Shown here: positions 29,375 through 38,471 of the stretch, piece after piece
Layout: each line of letters starts with the position of its first letter
Numbering within the stretch: position 1 is the stretch's first letter
Origin: Aquipseudomonas alcaligenes
Lineage (GTDB): Bacteria > Pseudomonadota > Gammaproteobacteria > Pseudomonadales > Pseudomonadaceae
Assembly: GCF_900156545.1 (NCBI RefSeq)
Contig: NZ_FTNW01000004.1
Location: 310,001 to 374,000 of the forward strand
DNA length: 64,000 nucleotides
Direction: 5' to 3'
The notes under the pieces: generated by a model
What the model was told of the DNA's origin: nothing
The model's input: only the letters and a program-made list of their open reading frames with translations
The model's database searches: none
Program-made: the position numbers and the translations under genes

Positions 29375-30220
29375 CTACAGCATAGGCAGACTGAAGCCGC
29401 TCGGCAGGCGGATATCGACCGCCACGGGCAGGTGATCGGAAATCGGCTGACTGAGCACTTCGACGCGCTCCAGCAGCAGCGTGGGACTGAGCAGGATGTG
29501 ATCCAGGCAACGCTGCGGCCGCCAGCTGGGAAAGGTTGCGGCGACCTGCGGCGCGAACAGACCGAGATCACGCAGCGGTGATCGCTGCAGAAGATCGACG
29601 GCATGAGTGTTCATGTCCCCCATCAGCACCACGTGGCGATAGCCCTCGATCAACTCCCGAACATAGGCCAGCTGACGCATGCGGGTCCGCGCACCGAGCG
29701 CGAGATGGAGATTGATGACTGCCAGGGCATCGGCACCCGCGCCGAAACGCGCCAGTATGGCGCCACGCCCGGGCGGCCCGGGCAGCGGATGGTCTTCCAG
29801 CAGGTCCGGACGCAGGCGACTGAGCATGCCGTTGCTGTGCTGGGCCAGGCGGCCCATATCGCGATTGAGCTGTTGGTACCAGTAGGGAAAGGCACCCAGC
29901 TCGGCGAGGCGCTCGACCTGGTTGATGAAGCCGGAACGCAGGCTGCCGCCATCGACCTCCTGCAGCGCGACCAGATCATAGTCGCCGAGCAAAGCGCCAA
30001 TGCGTTGCAGATTGACTGCACGACCAGAGTGCGGCAGCAGGTGCTGCCAGCTACGGGTCAGGTAGTGACGGTAACGTTCGGTGCTGATGCCGACCTGGAT
30101 ATTGAAACTGAGCAACCGCAGGCGCCCATCAAACCCGTGCCCGCCGGATCCCGCGCAGAGGCCGTTGACCTGCGCTTGGCGCAGGCCCGCGGAACGCCCG
30201 GAACTCCAGCGGCGCAGCAT
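29375..30220 (-). CDS. Endonuclease/exonuclease/phosphatase-family protein
   Basis: A 281-residue EEP-fold hydrolase. Motifs in order are LRLLSFNIQVG (about 35), DYDLVALQEVDGGSLRSG (the metal-binding Glu, about 85-95), NGMLSRLRP, ALAVINLHLALG, VVLMGDMNTHA (the catalytic Asp-x-Asn) and the terminal QPISDHLPVAVDI (the catalytic Asp-His). No signal peptide is evident, so it probably acts in the cytosol. The substrate could be DNA, a phospholipid or a phosphosugar; sequence does not decide. It begins 10 bases after dsbA ends and leads into the diguanylate cyclase gene, so dsbA, this gene and the cyclase look like one transcription unit. Confidence 0.85.
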   Translation of the reverse strand: MLRRWSSGRSAGLRQAQVNGLCAGSGGHGFDGRLRLLSFNIQVGISTERYRHYLTRSWQHLLPHSGRAVNLQRIGALLGDYDLVALQEVDGGSLRSGFINQVERLAELGAFPYWYQQLNRDMGRLAQHSNGMLSRLRPDLLEDHPLPGPPGRGAILARFGAGADALAVINLHLALGARTRMRQLAYVRELIEGYRHVVLMGDMNTHAVDLLQRSPLRDLGLFAPQVAATFPSWRPQRCLDHILLSPTLLLERVEVLSQPISDHLPVAVDIRLPSGFSLPML

Positions 30221-30230
30221 GGCGAGGGGC

Positions 30231-30860
30231 TCAGTTGGCGGAGCGCTCTTTCTGGATCAGGAAGTCGGCAACCTGCAGGGTTTCCTGCGGGCCGCCCGAG
30301 CTGCGGATGTCGAAACGGTACTTGCCGCCGACGATCAGCACCGGAACGCCGCTGATCTGGTAAGCGACCGCCAGCTTCTTGGCCTTGGCCATCTGACCCT
30401 TCACCGCAAAGGAGTTGAAGGTGCTGAGGAACTTGTTCTTGTCGATGCCATGAGCCGCGAGGAACTCGGCCATCTCTTCGGCAGTGGCCAGCTTGCGCTT
30501 CTCGTTGTGGATGGCATTGAACACGGCGTCATGCACGCGCTGCTCGACACCCATGGACTCCAGCGTGATGAAGAGCTGTCCATGCACATCCCAGATGCCG
30601 CCAAAGAGGGCAGGAATACGCACGAAGTTGACATCGGCCGGCAGTTTCTCGATCCACGGATTGAGGGTCGGCTCGAACTGGTAGCAGTGCGGGCAGCCGT
30701 ACCAGAAAAGCTCGACCACTTCGATCTTGCCCGGCTGCGACACCGGCACCGGGTTGCTCAGCTCCTCGTATTGGCGACCGGCTTCGATGTTCTCGGCCTG
30801 GGCGTTCAGGCCCAGCAGGCTGAGGCCGGCGAAGGCGGCGCTGAGAATCAGGTTACGCAT
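30231..30860 (-). CDS. dsbA: Thiol:disulfide interchange protein DsbA
   Basis: A 209-residue periplasmic oxidase that introduces disulfides into exported proteins. The signal peptide MRNLILSAAFAGLSLLGLNA is followed by QA-ENIEAG, giving likely cleavage after residue 22. The thioredoxin-fold active site CPHC lies in FWYGCPHCYQFEP (about 55), and the cis-proline loop is SGVPVLIV. Start ATG 30860 is supported by AAGGAG just upstream; frames further upstream lack a signal peptide. The EEP and diguanylate cyclase genes follow closely. A terminator at 30958 separates it from the upstream cytochrome genes. Confidence 0.96.
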   Translation of the reverse strand: MRNLILSAAFAGLSLLGLNAQAENIEAGRQYEELSNPVPVSQPGKIEVVELFWYGCPHCYQFEPTLNPWIEKLPADVNFVRIPALFGGIWDVHGQLFITLESMGVEQRVHDAVFNAIHNEKRKLATAEEMAEFLAAHGIDKNKFLSTFNSFAVKGQMAKAKKLAVAYQISGVPVLIVGGKYRFDIRSSGGPQETLQVADFLIQKERSAN

Positions 30861-30957
30861 GCAGAACTCCTTGAAAATGAGGGCCGCGCAGACACGGCGG
30901 TTCGCTTCGACCAACAGTGCGGCAACGGGTTCCAGCATTGTAGCGGCAGCACCAATG

Positions 30958-30987
30958 AAAAAGGGTGGCCGAGGCCACCCTTTTCTT
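30958..30987 (-). terminator. Rho-independent terminator after cytochrome c4
   Basis: GGGTGGCC (30963-30970) and GGCCACCC (30973-30980) form a perfect stem with a two-base loop, flanked by A5 and T4. On the minus strand the stem is followed by a T-run. It ends the c5-c4 transcript about 20 bases after the c4 stop and lies just upstream of dsbA. Confidence 0.88.
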
Positions 30988-31006
30988 TACACCTGGCAGC
31001 ACCTGA

Positions 31007-31624
31007 TCAGTGCAGGCCCTGGATGTAGCTGGACACCGCCTGGATATCCTTGTTGCTCAGCTTGGCAGCAATGGCGCGCATGATCATGGCATCGCCGTCG
31101 TTGGTACGGTTGCCTTCGCGGAAGTCGGTCAACTGCTTGGCGACGTACTGACTATGCTGGCCACCCAGCTTGGGGTACCCAGCAGCAGCCAGACCAGCAC
31201 CGTCCGGCGAGTGGCAACCGGTGCACGCCGGCATACCTTCAGCCAGCTTGCCACCACGGAACAGCGCCTCGCCATGCTCGACCAGCGCCGGATCGGCGGC
31301 GCCAACGCTCATCTTCTGACTGGCAAAGTAGGCGGCGATATCGGCCAGGTCCTGATCGCTCAGGTTGGTCAGCATCCCCGTCATCTCGACGATCTGCCGC
31401 TTGCCGGACTTCACGTCATGCAACTGCTTGAGCAGGTACTTCTCACCCTGCCCAGCCAGTTTCGGGAAGTTCGGCGCAGCACTGTTGCCATCGGCGCCAT
31501 GACAGGCACCGCAGACGGCGACCTTGGCCTTGCCGGCTTCGGCATCACCCACGAGGGGGTTGGCAGCTTGCGCGGCTGCGGAGACGCCCAGGCTCAACAG
31601 CAGACTCACGAGTACTTTGTTCAT
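31007..31624 (-). CDS. cc4: Diheme cytochrome c4
   Basis: A 205-residue periplasmic electron carrier. The signal peptide MNKVLVSLLLSLGVSAAAQA precedes two tandem cytochrome c domains, with heme motifs CGACH (about 38-42) and CTGCH (about 133-137). Methionine ligands are probable in VEMTGML and AMIMRAI. Length and domain order are those of cytochrome c4, which passes electrons from the bc1 complex to terminal oxidases. It follows the c5-type gene by 45 bases and is ended by the terminator at 30958. The oxidase genes it could feed are 20 kb away in the same window. Confidence 0.94.
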   Translation of the reverse strand: MNKVLVSLLLSLGVSAAAQAANPLVGDAEAGKAKVAVCGACHGADGNSAAPNFPKLAGQGEKYLLKQLHDVKSGKRQIVEMTGMLTNLSDQDLADIAAYFASQKMSVGAADPALVEHGEALFRGGKLAEGMPACTGCHSPDGAGLAAAGYPKLGGQHSQYVAKQLTDFREGNRTNDGDAMIMRAIAAKLSNKDIQAVSSYIQGLH

Positions 31625-31669
31625 CAGCTAATCCAAATAACGGCTAGAGGTAATTAGGTTTTTTCGGGA

Positions 31670-31963
31670 CTACTCGCTCATCACCTTGATGACGGCCTGG
31701 TAATCCTCGGCACTGCAATCCATGCACAGGCCACGAGGTGGCATGGCATTCAGACCGTTGGTGACACTCTGTACCAGCACATCCATGCCCTTGGCCAGTC
31801 GTGGTTCCCAGGCCGCCTTGTCGCCCCGTTTGGGCGCCATCGGCAACTGACCATTGTGGCAGGCCGCACAGGCCTTGGCATAAACCGCTTCCGGATCCTG
31901 CGCCGCATTCGCGGCACCCGACAACCACAGTAACGCTGCACTGACGATCAGCACTTTCTTCAT
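31670..31963 (-). CDS. Monoheme cytochrome c5-type protein
   Basis: A 97-residue exported cytochrome. The signal peptide MKKVLIVSAALLWLSGAANA is followed by the heme motif CAACH at 32-36. The sixth-ligand methionine is in LNAMPPRG, and a Cys-x-x-Cys pair (GLCMDCS) is the disulfide typical of cytochrome c5. The start is ATG 31963, with GAGG upstream; an in-frame TTG two codons earlier is less likely. It is the first gene of a two-cytochrome unit with c4. Its electron partners cannot be read from the sequence. Confidence 0.9.
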   Translation of the reverse strand: MKKVLIVSAALLWLSGAANAAQDPEAVYAKACAACHNGQLPMAPKRGDKAAWEPRLAKGMDVLVQSVTNGLNAMPPRGLCMDCSAEDYQAVIKVMSE

Positions 31964-32063
31964 AGCCAAACCTCAATCAGGGAGGGAACGGCCTGCGTCT
32001 GGTCGCGCAGCGGGTTCTGTCTCGTTCCCGGCGGAAGGACAAAGCGCACACAAAATCTGCGGC

Positions 32064-32069
32064 ATTATA
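32064..32069 (-). promoter_or_regulatory. Candidate -10 box for the c5-c4 operon
   Basis: The minus strand reads TATAAT here, about 100 bases before the c5 start codon. No good -35 sequence lies 17 bases upstream, so this is only a candidate. The region also serves the divergent engB gene. Confidence 0.35.
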
Positions 32070-32157
32070 TACTGGCGTCGCTGAAACGGAAGCGACAGCA
32101 TGCCGCGCCCCTCTGGTGCCGCCACGCGTTCCGGCTCCCCGCCCATACGGACTCCCC

Positions 32158-32805
32158 ATGTCATCCAAAAACCCCATTCTCGGCCTGTGCCAGCAGGCAA
32201 CCTTTCTCATCAGCGCCGCCAAGGTCGATCAGTGCCCGGACGACCAGGGCCTGGAAGTGGCCTTCGCCGGCCGCTCCAACGCCGGCAAGTCGAGCGCGCT
32301 GAACACCCTGACCCACGCCAACCTGGCGCGGACCTCGAAGACCCCGGGTCGTACCCAGTTGCTCAACTTCTTCCGCCTGGATGACGAGCGCCGCCTGGTC
32401 GACCTGCCGGGCTACGGCTATGCCAAGGTACCGATCCCGCTCAAGCAGCATTGGCAGAAACACCTGGAGGCCTACCTGGGCAGCCGCGAAAGCCTGTGCG
32501 GACTGGTGCTGATGATGGACATCCGTCATCCGCTGACCGAGTTCGACAACATGATGCTCGACTGGTGCAAGGCCAGCGGCATGCCGCTGCACATCCTGCT
32601 GACCAAGGCCGACAAGCTGACCTTCGGCGCAGCCAAGAACACCCTGCTCAAGGTCCGCCAGGAAATCCGCAAGGGTTGGGGCGACGAGGTCGCCAGCATC
32701 CAGCTGTTCTCCGCGCCCAAGCGCCAGGGCGTGGACGAAGCCCAGCTGGTACTGGCCCAGTGGCTGGGGCTGGTCGAGGAAGAAGAGGCGGAACAGGACG
32801 CCTGA
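32158..32805 (+). CDS. engB: Ribosome biogenesis GTPase EngB (YihA/YsxC)
   Basis: A 215-residue TRAFAC-class GTPase required for 50S ribosome assembly. The GTPase motifs are in order: G1 GRSNAGKSS (about 37-45), G2 region [10 protein letters not shown]3 [10 protein letters not shown] (about 86) and G4 LTKADKL (about 145). The start at ATG 32158 gives [20 protein letters not shown], the usual N-terminus; an upstream in-frame codon would add a proline-rich tail not seen in the family. The C-terminus is acidic (EEEEAEQDA). Convergent polA lies 312 bases away, with an sRNA gene in between, as in E. coli and P. aeruginosa. Confidence 0.96.
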   Translation: MSSKNPILGLCQQATFLISAAKVDQCPDDQGLEVAFAGRSNAGKSSALNTLTHANLARTSKTPGRTQLLNFFRLDDERRLVDLPGYGYAKVPIPLKQHWQKHLEAYLGSRESLCGLVLMMDIRHPLTEFDNMMLDWCKASGMPLHILLTKADKLTFGAAKNTLLKVRQEIRKGWGDEVASIQLFSAPKRQGVDEAQLVLAQWLGLVEEEEAEQDA

Positions 32806-32875
32806 CCCTGCACCCCACGACCGGCTGAAACCCCTGCCAGTGGGGCTGATGCCGGCCCGCGGGCGTTCGCCGGGC

Positions 32876-33000
32876 AAAAAAAACCCCGGGCTTCGTATGG
32901 GGAGGGAGAAGACCGGGGTTCAATTCTGAACCGCTAGGGCGGGGTTCAGAGATCTGCCAACACTAAAACACAGGAGCATCGAAGGGCTTCGTTGCCATTC
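32876..33000 (-). ncRNA. ersA: ErsA-like small RNA (Spot 42 genomic position)
   Basis: No coding frame fills the 312 bases between engB and polA. On the minus strand an AlgU-like promoter (33007-33034) is followed about 125 bases later by a terminator hairpin: AACCCCGG/CCGGGGTT (32913-32920 with 32882-32889) and T8 (32876-32883). Its loop is unstructured and pyrimidine-rich (TTCTCCCTCCCC, 32910-32899), a typical Hfq-dependent seed. A second palindrome GGTTCA/TGAACC (32917-32932) overlaps the stem and could form an alternative fold. P. aeruginosa ErsA, about 132 nt and controlled by AlgU, lies at this same polA-engB position. Identification rests on position, promoter type, length and terminator; the 5' end is estimated. 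Confidence 0.75.
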
Positions 33001-33006
33001 ACGATC

Positions 33007-33034
33007 TCTGACCCCCCTTTTCCAGCAATAGTTC
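33007..33034 (-). promoter_or_regulatory. AlgU (sigma-22/RpoE-like) promoter of the sRNA
   Basis: On the minus strand GAACTA (33034-33029), a 17-base spacer and TCAGA (33011-33007) resemble the AlgU consensus GAACTT-N16/17-TCTGA, with one mismatch in each half. It predicts a transcript start near 33000. Confidence 0.65.
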
Positions 33035-33117
33035 AGAATTTTTTAAATCGCATTGCGATAAGCAGGGCTGCCTTTAGTCGCAATAGCGATTGACCTGCGA
33101 CCTTATGCCGCAACGCT

Positions 33118-35904
33118 TCAGTGCGCCTCGTCCCAGTTGTTGCCCACCCCGGCCTCGACCACCAGCGGCACGTCCAGCTCGGCGGCGCCGCTCATCAGCG
33201 GCAGCAGGCCGGCGCGCAGCGCCTCGATCTGATCCTCGCGCACCTCCAGAACCAGTTCGTCATGCACCTGCAGTATGACTTTCGCATCCAGCCCGGACTG
33301 CGGCAGCCACTGGTCCACGGCGATCATCGCGCGCTTCATGATGTCCGCCGCGGTGCCCTGCATCGGCGCATTGATCGCCGTGCGCTCGGCACCCTTGCGC
33401 AGGGCCGGGTTCTTCGCATGGATGTCCGGCAGATAGAGGCGGCGGCCGAACAGGGTCTCGACATAGCCCTGCTGGGTCGCCTGCTCGCGGGTGCGCTCCA
33501 TATAGGCGAGCACGCCGGGGTAGCGGGCGAAATAGGTGTCGATATAGGCCTGCGCCTGCTTGCGATCGACGCCGATCTGCTTGGCCAGGCCGAAGGCGCT
33601 CATGCCGTAGATCAGGCCGAAGTTGATCGCCTTGGCGCTGCGGCGCTGGTCGGAGCTGACCTGCTCCAGTGGCACGCCGAACACCTCGGCGGCGGTGGCC
33701 CGGTGCACGTCGCGGTCGTGGCGGAAGGCGTCCAGCAGGCCCTCGTCCTTGGCCAGGTGCGCCATGATGCGCAGCTCGATCTGCGAGTAGTCCGCCGACA
33801 TCAGCTTGTAGCCTGCGGGCGCGACAAATGCCTGGCGGATACGCCGGCCCTCGGCGGTTCGGATCGGGATGTTCTGCAGGTTCGGGTCGGTCGACGACAA
33901 CCGCCCGGTGGCTGCCACCGCCTGGTGGTAGCTGGTGTGGATGCGCCCGGTGCGCGGGTTGATCTGCTCCGGCAACTTGTCGGTGTAGGTGCTCTTCAGC
34001 TTGCTCAGTGAGCGGTACTCCATCAGCAGCTTGGGCAGGGCGTGATCCTGCTCGGCCAGTTCGGCCAGCACGTTCTCGGCGGTGGACGGCTGGCCGGTGG
34101 CGGTCTTGCTCAGCACCGGCAGGCCGAGCTTGTCGTAGAGGATGGCACCGAGCTGCTTGGGCGAGCCGAGGTTGAACTCCTGGCCGGCCAGCTCGTAGGC
34201 CTGGCGCTCCAGCGCCACCAGGCGCTCGCCCAGCTCCAGGCTCTGCTGGCCGAGCAGCTTGGCATCGACCAGCGCGCCGTTGCGCTCGATACGCGCCAGC
34301 ACCGGTACCAGCGGCATCTCGATGTCCTTGAGCACCTTGGCCAGGCTCGGCGTGGCCTGCAGCCTGGCCCACAGGGTCTGGTGCAGGCGCAGCGTCACGT
34401 CGGCGTCTTCGGCGGCGTAAGGGCCGGCCTGCTCAAGGGCGATCTGGTCGAACGTCAGCTGCTTGGCGCCCTTGCCGGCAATGTCCTCGAAGCGGATGGT
34501 GCTGTGCTCCAGGTACTTCATGGCCAGGCTGTCCATGTCGTGGCGGGTCGCCGTGGAGTCCAGCACATAGGATTCCAGCATGGTGTCGAAGGCCACGCCC
34601 TGCACCTCGATCGGCGTGGTCGCGTGGGCCAGCACGTTCATGTCGTACTTGGCGTGCTGGCCGACCTTGGCCTTGGCCGGGTCTTCCAGGATCGGCTTGA
34701 GCGCACGCAGCACCGCGTCGCGATCCAACTGCGCCGGCACGCCCATGTAGGAGTGGGCCAGCGGCACATAGGCAGCCTCGCCGGCCTCGACGGCGAAGGA
34801 CACGCCGACCACCTGGGCCTGCTGCGGGTCGAGGCTAGTGGTCTCGGTGTCGAAGGCGATCAGCTCGGCGCCTTCCAGCTTCTTCAGCCAGGCGTCGAAG
34901 CGGGCCTGCTCCAGCACCGTCTCGTAGCGCGATTCGCTGGCCGGCTGCTCGGCAACGGCAGTAGGCTCGGGCGCATCGAACAGGCCACCGATCGGCGCCG
35001 CCACCGTGGCCGGACGGGCCTTGGGCTGCTGGCGCTGCAGCTCGTCGAGCCAGCCCTTGAACTCCAGTTCGGTATACAGGGTGACCAGCGCCGCACGGTC
35101 TGGCTCGCCGGGGTGCAGGTCGTCGACGCCGACGTCCAGCTCCACATCGGTCTTGATGGTCGCCAACTGGTAGGAGAGGAAGGCCATCTCCTTGTGCTCG
35201 GCGAGCTTGGCCGGCAGGGTCTTGGCGCCGCGGATCGGCAGCTCGGGGACCTTGTCCAGGCTGGCATAGAGCACGTCGAGGCCGCCGCCGACACCGACCA
35301 GCAGGCCCAGCGCGGTCTTCTCGCCGACGCCGGGCACGCCGGGGATGTTGTCGACCTTGTCGCCCATCAGGGCCAGGTAGTCGATGATCAGCTCCGGGCC
35401 GACGCCGAATTTCTCGCGCACGCCCTCGATGTCATAAACGCTGCCGGTCATGGTGTTGACCAGGGTGACATGCGGGCAAACCAGCTGGGCCATGTCCTTG
35501 TCGCCGGTGGAGATCACCACGTCGCGGCCGAGCGCGGCGGTCTGCCGGGCCAGGGTGCCGATCACGTCGTCGGCCTCCACGCCTTCCACGCACAGCAGCG
35601 GGTAACCGAGGGCGCGCACGGCGGCGTGCAGCGGCTCGACCTGGCCGCGCAGCTCCTCGGGCATCGGCGGGCGGTGCGCCTTGTAGTGCTCGAACATCTC
35701 GTCGCGGAAGGTCGGGCCCTTGGCGTCGAACACCACGGCGAAGGGGCTGTCCGGGTACTGCTTGCGCAGGCTCTTGAGCATGTTCAGCACGCCCTTCACC
35801 GCACCGGTCTGCAGGCCTTTGGAGTTGGCCAGTGGCGGCAGGGCGTGGAAGGCGCGGTACAGGTAGGAGGAACCGTCGACCAGAACGAGAGGGGCCTTGG
35901 ACAT
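33118..35904 (-). CDS. polA: DNA polymerase I
   Basis: A 928-residue enzyme, the same length as E. coli Pol I. The 5'-3' exonuclease domain (about 1-290) has [19 protein letters not shown] and the metal-site motifs [12 protein letters not shown] and [10 protein letters not shown]. The 3'-5' proofreading domain (about 330-510) has an intact exo motif FDTETTSLD. The polymerase domain carries motif [15 protein letters not shown], the O-helix [20 protein letters not shown] and motif [11 protein letters not shown]. The start at ATG 35904 gives [19 protein letters not shown]; an ATT four codons earlier was rejected. It is divergent from the DUF2782 gene and convergent with engB. Confidence 0.98.
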   Translation of the reverse strand: MSKAPLVLVDGSSYLYRAFHALPPLANSKGLQTGAVKGVLNMLKSLRKQYPDSPFAVVFDAKGPTFRDEMFEHYKAHRPPMPEELRGQVEPLHAAVRALGYPLLCVEGVEADDVIGTLARQTAALGRDVVISTGDKDMAQLVCPHVTLVNTMTGSVYDIEGVREKFGVGPELIIDYLALMGDKVDNIPGVPGVGEKTALGLLVGVGGGLDVLYASLDKVPELPIRGAKTLPAKLAEHKEMAFLSYQLATIKTDVELDVGVDDLHPGEPDRAALVTLYTELEFKGWLDELQRQQPKARPATVAAPIGGLFDAPEPTAVAEQPASESRYETVLEQARFDAWLKKLEGAELIAFDTETTSLDPQQAQVVGVSFAVEAGEAAYVPLAHSYMGVPAQLDRDAVLRALKPILEDPAKAKVGQHAKYDMNVLAHATTPIEVQGVAFDTMLESYVLDSTATRHDMDSLAMKYLEHSTIRFEDIAGKGAKQLTFDQIALEQAGPYAAEDADVTLRLHQTLWARLQATPSLAKVLKDIEMPLVPVLARIERNGALVDAKLLGQQSLELGERLVALERQAYELAGQEFNLGSPKQLGAILYDKLGLPVLSKTATGQPSTAENVLAELAEQDHALPKLLMEYRSLSKLKSTYTDKLPEQINPRTGRIHTSYHQAVAATGRLSSTDPNLQNIPIRTAEGRRIRQAFVAPAGYKLMSADYSQIELRIMAHLAKDEGLLDAFRHDRDVHRATAAEVFGVPLEQVSSDQRRSAKAINFGLIYGMSAFGLAKQIGVDRKQAQAYIDTYFARYPGVLAYMERTREQATQQGYVETLFGRRLYLPDIHAKNPALRKGAERTAINAPMQGTAADIMKRAMIAVDQWLPQSGLDAKVILQVHDELVLEVREDQIEALRAGLLPLMSGAAELDVPLVVEAGVGNNWDEAH

Positions 35905-35978
35905 GCTTGGAATCAACCTTTTGCCGGGTGCGAGCGCTAGAATGGCTGCATCAACCTGAAGAAAGGGACAAGGTTACC

Positions 35979-36263
35979 ATGCGCCTGCTCACCCGCCTGA
36001 CCCTGGCCGCCCTGCTGGCCGCCAGCCCGATGTTCGCCCTGGCCGAGGAAGAAGTCACCGGCGACCCGGACGTGACCATCCGCCAGGATGGCGACAAGAC
36101 CATCACCGAGTACCGGCAGAACGGCTTCCTCTACGCCATCAAGGTCACGCCGAAGAACGGCAAGCCGTACTTCCTGGTGCGTGCCGACGGCAGCGAGGGC
36201 AACTTCATCCGCTCCGACCAGCCGGACATGCTGATTCCCGCCTGGGAAATCTTCAGCTGGTAA
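35979..36263 (+). CDS. DUF2782-family small exported protein
   Basis: A 94-residue protein. The signal peptide MRLLTRLTLAALLAASPMFA, followed by LA-EEEVTG, suggests periplasmic export. The mature part holds the DUF2782 pattern: DPDVTIRQDGDKTITEYRQN, GFLYAIKVTPKNGKPYFLV and a terminal IPAWEIFSW. The family is unassigned and is usually found beside polA and thrB, as here. Start ATG 35979 is preceded by AAGGTT and GAAAGG. The homoserine kinase gene starts five bases after its stop, so they are almost certainly co-transcribed. Confidence 0.9.
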   Translation: MRLLTRLTLAALLAASPMFALAEEEVTGDPDVTIRQDGDKTITEYRQNGFLYAIKVTPKNGKPYFLVRADGSEGNFIRSDQPDMLIPAWEIFSW

Positions 36264-36267
36264 GCCC

Positions 36268-37218
36268 ATGTCCGTTTTCACGCCCCTTGAACGCCCAGAG
36301 CTGGAAACCTTCCTCGAACCCTACGGGCTTGGTCGCCTGAAGGATTTCCAGGGCATCGCCGCCGGCAGCGAGAACAGCAACTTCTTCATCAGCCTGGAGG
36401 GCGGCGAATTCGTCCTCACCCTGGTGGAGCGCGGCCCGCGCGCCGACATGCCGTTCTTCGTCGAACTGCTGGAACGCCTGCACCAGGCCGGCCTGCCGGT
36501 ACCCTACGGCATCGCCACCGGCAACGGCGAAGTGCTGCGCGAACTGGCCGGCAAGCCGGCGCTGCTGCAGCCGCGCCTGTCCGGCAAGCATGTCGACCAG
36601 CCCAACCCCCACCACTGCGCGGAAATCGGCGCCTGGCTGGCGCGCCTGCACCTGGCGACCCGCGAGCAGATTCTGGAGCGCCGCAGCGACCGCGGCCTCG
36701 ACTGGATGCTCGAAGAAGGCCCGGTGCTGGCCCTGGAGCTGCATGACGAACAGCTGCCGCTGCTGCGCGACAGCCTGCACGAGGTGGCCGAGCTTAAGAC
36801 GCGCATCCTCGCGCTGCCGCGCGCCAACCTGCATGCCGACCTGTTCATCGACAACGCGCTGTTCGACGGCAACCAGCTGGCCGGGGTGATCGACTTCTAC
36901 AACGCCTGCTCGGGGCCGATGCTCTACGACCTGGCGATCACCCTCAACGACTGGTGTTCGGCAGCCGACCAGCGCCTCGACGGGCCGCGCGCCCAGGCCC
37001 TGCTCGGCGCCTATGCCGCGCTGCGGCCCTTCACCCGCGCCGAGGCCGAGCTGTGGCCGGCCATGCTGCGCATCGCCTGCCTGCGTTTCTGGCTGTCCAG
37101 GCTGATCGCCGCCCGCCGTTTCCAGGGCCGCGATGTGCTGGTCAAGGACCCCGGCGAGTTCCAGCGCCGCCTGGCGCAGCGCCAGCAGGTCGCCCTGGCG
37201 CTACCGTTCGCCTTCTGA
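36268..37218 (+). CDS. thrB: Homoserine kinase (aminoglycoside-phosphotransferase fold)
   Basis: A 316-residue kinase phosphorylating homoserine in threonine biosynthesis. It is the APH-fold type used by Pseudomonas, not the GHMP type of E. coli. Markers are GSENSNFFISLEGGEFVLTL (nucleotide-binding strands, about 33-52), the catalytic loop NLHADLFIDNALFDG (about 189) and the metal motif GVIDFYNACSGPMLYDLA (about 210). It follows the DUF2782 gene by four bases. Its last 18 bases overlap the end of the convergent small gene behind znuA (stop at 37201). Confidence 0.94.
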   Translation: MSVFTPLERPELETFLEPYGLGRLKDFQGIAAGSENSNFFISLEGGEFVLTLVERGPRADMPFFVELLERLHQAGLPVPYGIATGNGEVLRELAGKPALLQPRLSGKHVDQPNPHHCAEIGAWLARLHLATREQILERRSDRGLDWMLEEGPVLALELHDEQLPLLRDSLHEVAELKTRILALPRANLHADLFIDNALFDGNQLAGVIDFYNACSGPMLYDLAITLNDWCSAADQRLDGPRAQALLGAYAALRPFTRAEAELWPAMLRIACLRFWLSRLIAARRFQGRDVLVKDPGEFQRRLAQRQQVALALPFAF

Positions 37219-37542
37219 GACCGGCTGCAGGCTGTACAGCCAGCGCTCAGCCGCGGGATGGGCGAGCGGCTGCAACTGGTCGAACTCGCCCTTGTCGATC
37301 AGCAGCTCCAGCTGCGCCTGCGCGTTGTACTCGCAGAAGCGCAGACGCAGGCGGGTGCCGGCCGGCAGGGTAATGCCGGCGCCATCCTGCAGGGCGACAT
37401 CGACGCGGTAATCACGAAAGTCGCCGGCGCACAGCAGGTCCGTAAGCCCGGCCTGCCAGCGTGCGGCCTGCCAACCCAGCAGCGCGCTCAGGCCCATCAG
37501 CGACAACGTCGCCGCCGCCCACAGCAGACGCCGGTGGCGCAT
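37201..37542 (-). CDS. Small membrane-anchored exported protein, last gene of the znuA unit
   Basis: A 113-residue protein I do not recognise. Residues about 7-24 form one hydrophobic segment, an anchor or uncleaved signal, after MRHRR, predicting an exported C-terminal domain. That domain is short and strand-rich with two cysteines, Cys38 (DLLCAGDF) and Cys70 (RLRFCEYNAQAQ), which could pair. Its ATG overlaps the znuA stop (TGATG, 37540-37544), so it should be co-translated with znuA and fall under the same Zur control. A zinc-related envelope role is inferred from context only. Its 3' end overlaps thrB by 18 bases in convergent orientation. An in-frame start further upstream would lie inside znuA. 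Confidence 0.75.
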   Translation of the reverse strand: MRHRRLLWAAATLSLMGLSALLGWQAARWQAGLTDLLCAGDFRDYRVDVALQDGAGITLPAGTRLRLRFCEYNAQAQLELLIDKGEFDQLQPLAHPAAERWLYSLQPVSEGER

Positions 37543-38447
37543 CAGAGGCCTTCCAGACAGCCGGCCAATTGTCCGGCCAGCGCCTCCAGCAGCTGTTCGT
37601 AGCTGCGCGCCTCGGCGCCCAGCGCATCCAGCTCGGCCAGCCGGACCGGCAGACCGGCGGAGAGTGTCTCGGCCAGGCGCGGGCGCAGCGGCGGCTCGCT
37701 GAACACGCAAGCCGCTCCGGTCGCCTTGAGCCGCTCGCGCATCGCCGCCACGTGGCGGGCGCCGGGCTGCACCTCGCTGGCGGCGGTGAATACGCCGGCG
37801 TGCTGCAGGCCGTAGGCACTCTCGAAGTAGTCGAAGGCCTGGTGGAAGACAAAGAAGGGCTTGCCGGCCAGCGGTGCCAGGCGCTCCCTGAGGCGAACAT
37901 CCAGTGCGCCCAGGCGCTGCTCGAAGGCCTGCAGGTTGGCCTGGTACAGCGCGGCATTGGCCGGGTCGACCATGGTCAGGTCGGCCGCCATCTTCGCGGC
38001 GATCACCCGCGCATTGGCCGGTAGCAGCCAGAGGTGCGCGTCCAGGCTGCCGGGACGGTGATCATGGTCATGATCGTCATGCTCGTGGTGGTGCTCGTCC
38101 TCACCGTGCGCCGCCTGGCCAAAGTGACGCAGGGTCATGCCCGGCAGTGCCTGCACCGCCACGCTGGGCTTGTCGCGGCCCGCCAGCACGCGCGGCAGGA
38201 AGCCTTCCAGATCCGGGCCGACCCAATACAGCAGGTCGGCGCCCTCGACCCGACGCACATCGGAGGGGCGCAGGGCGAAGTGATGCGGCGAGGCACCCGG
38301 CGGCAGCAGCACTTCGGGGCTGCCAGCCCCCTCTTGAACGGCTGCGGCGATCAGCTGCAGCGGCTTGATACTGGTCAGCACGCGCACTTCGGCGCGGGCG
38401 GAAAGGACGGTGAGACTGAGCAGGAACAGAACAAGGAGGCGCGACAC
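37542..38447 (-). CDS. znuA: Zinc ABC transporter substrate-binding protein ZnuA
   Basis: A 301-residue periplasmic zinc-binding protein feeding ZnuBC. The signal peptide MSRLLVLFLLSLTVLSARAE is followed by the cluster A-I metallochaperone fold. Zinc ligands are probable in GASPHHFALRPSD, DAHLWLLP and FVFHQAFDYFESAYGL. A flexible acidic histidine loop (EDEHHHEHDDHDHDHRPG, about 115-132) is the zinc-collecting loop of ZnuA rather than MntH-type SBPs. It diverges from zur, with a Zur box between them. Its stop codon overlaps the start of the small gene at 37542. Confidence 0.95.
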   Translation of the reverse strand: MSRLLVLFLLSLTVLSARAEVRVLTSIKPLQLIAAAVQEGAGSPEVLLPPGASPHHFALRPSDVRRVEGADLLYWVGPDLEGFLPRVLAGRDKPSVAVQALPGMTLRHFGQAAHGEDEHHHEHDDHDHDHRPGSLDAHLWLLPANARVIAAKMAADLTMVDPANAALYQANLQAFEQRLGALDVRLRERLAPLAGKPFFVFHQAFDYFESAYGLQHAGVFTAASEVQPGARHVAAMRERLKATGAACVFSEPPLRPRLAETLSAGLPVRLAELDALGAEARSYEQLLEALAGQLAGCLEGL

Positions 38448-38471
38448 GGAACAACACTCGGCGGGTCAAGA

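Noticed and set aside
34042..35940. A 632-codon open frame on the plus strand
   Set aside because: Antisense shadow of polA; low-complexity composition and no motif.
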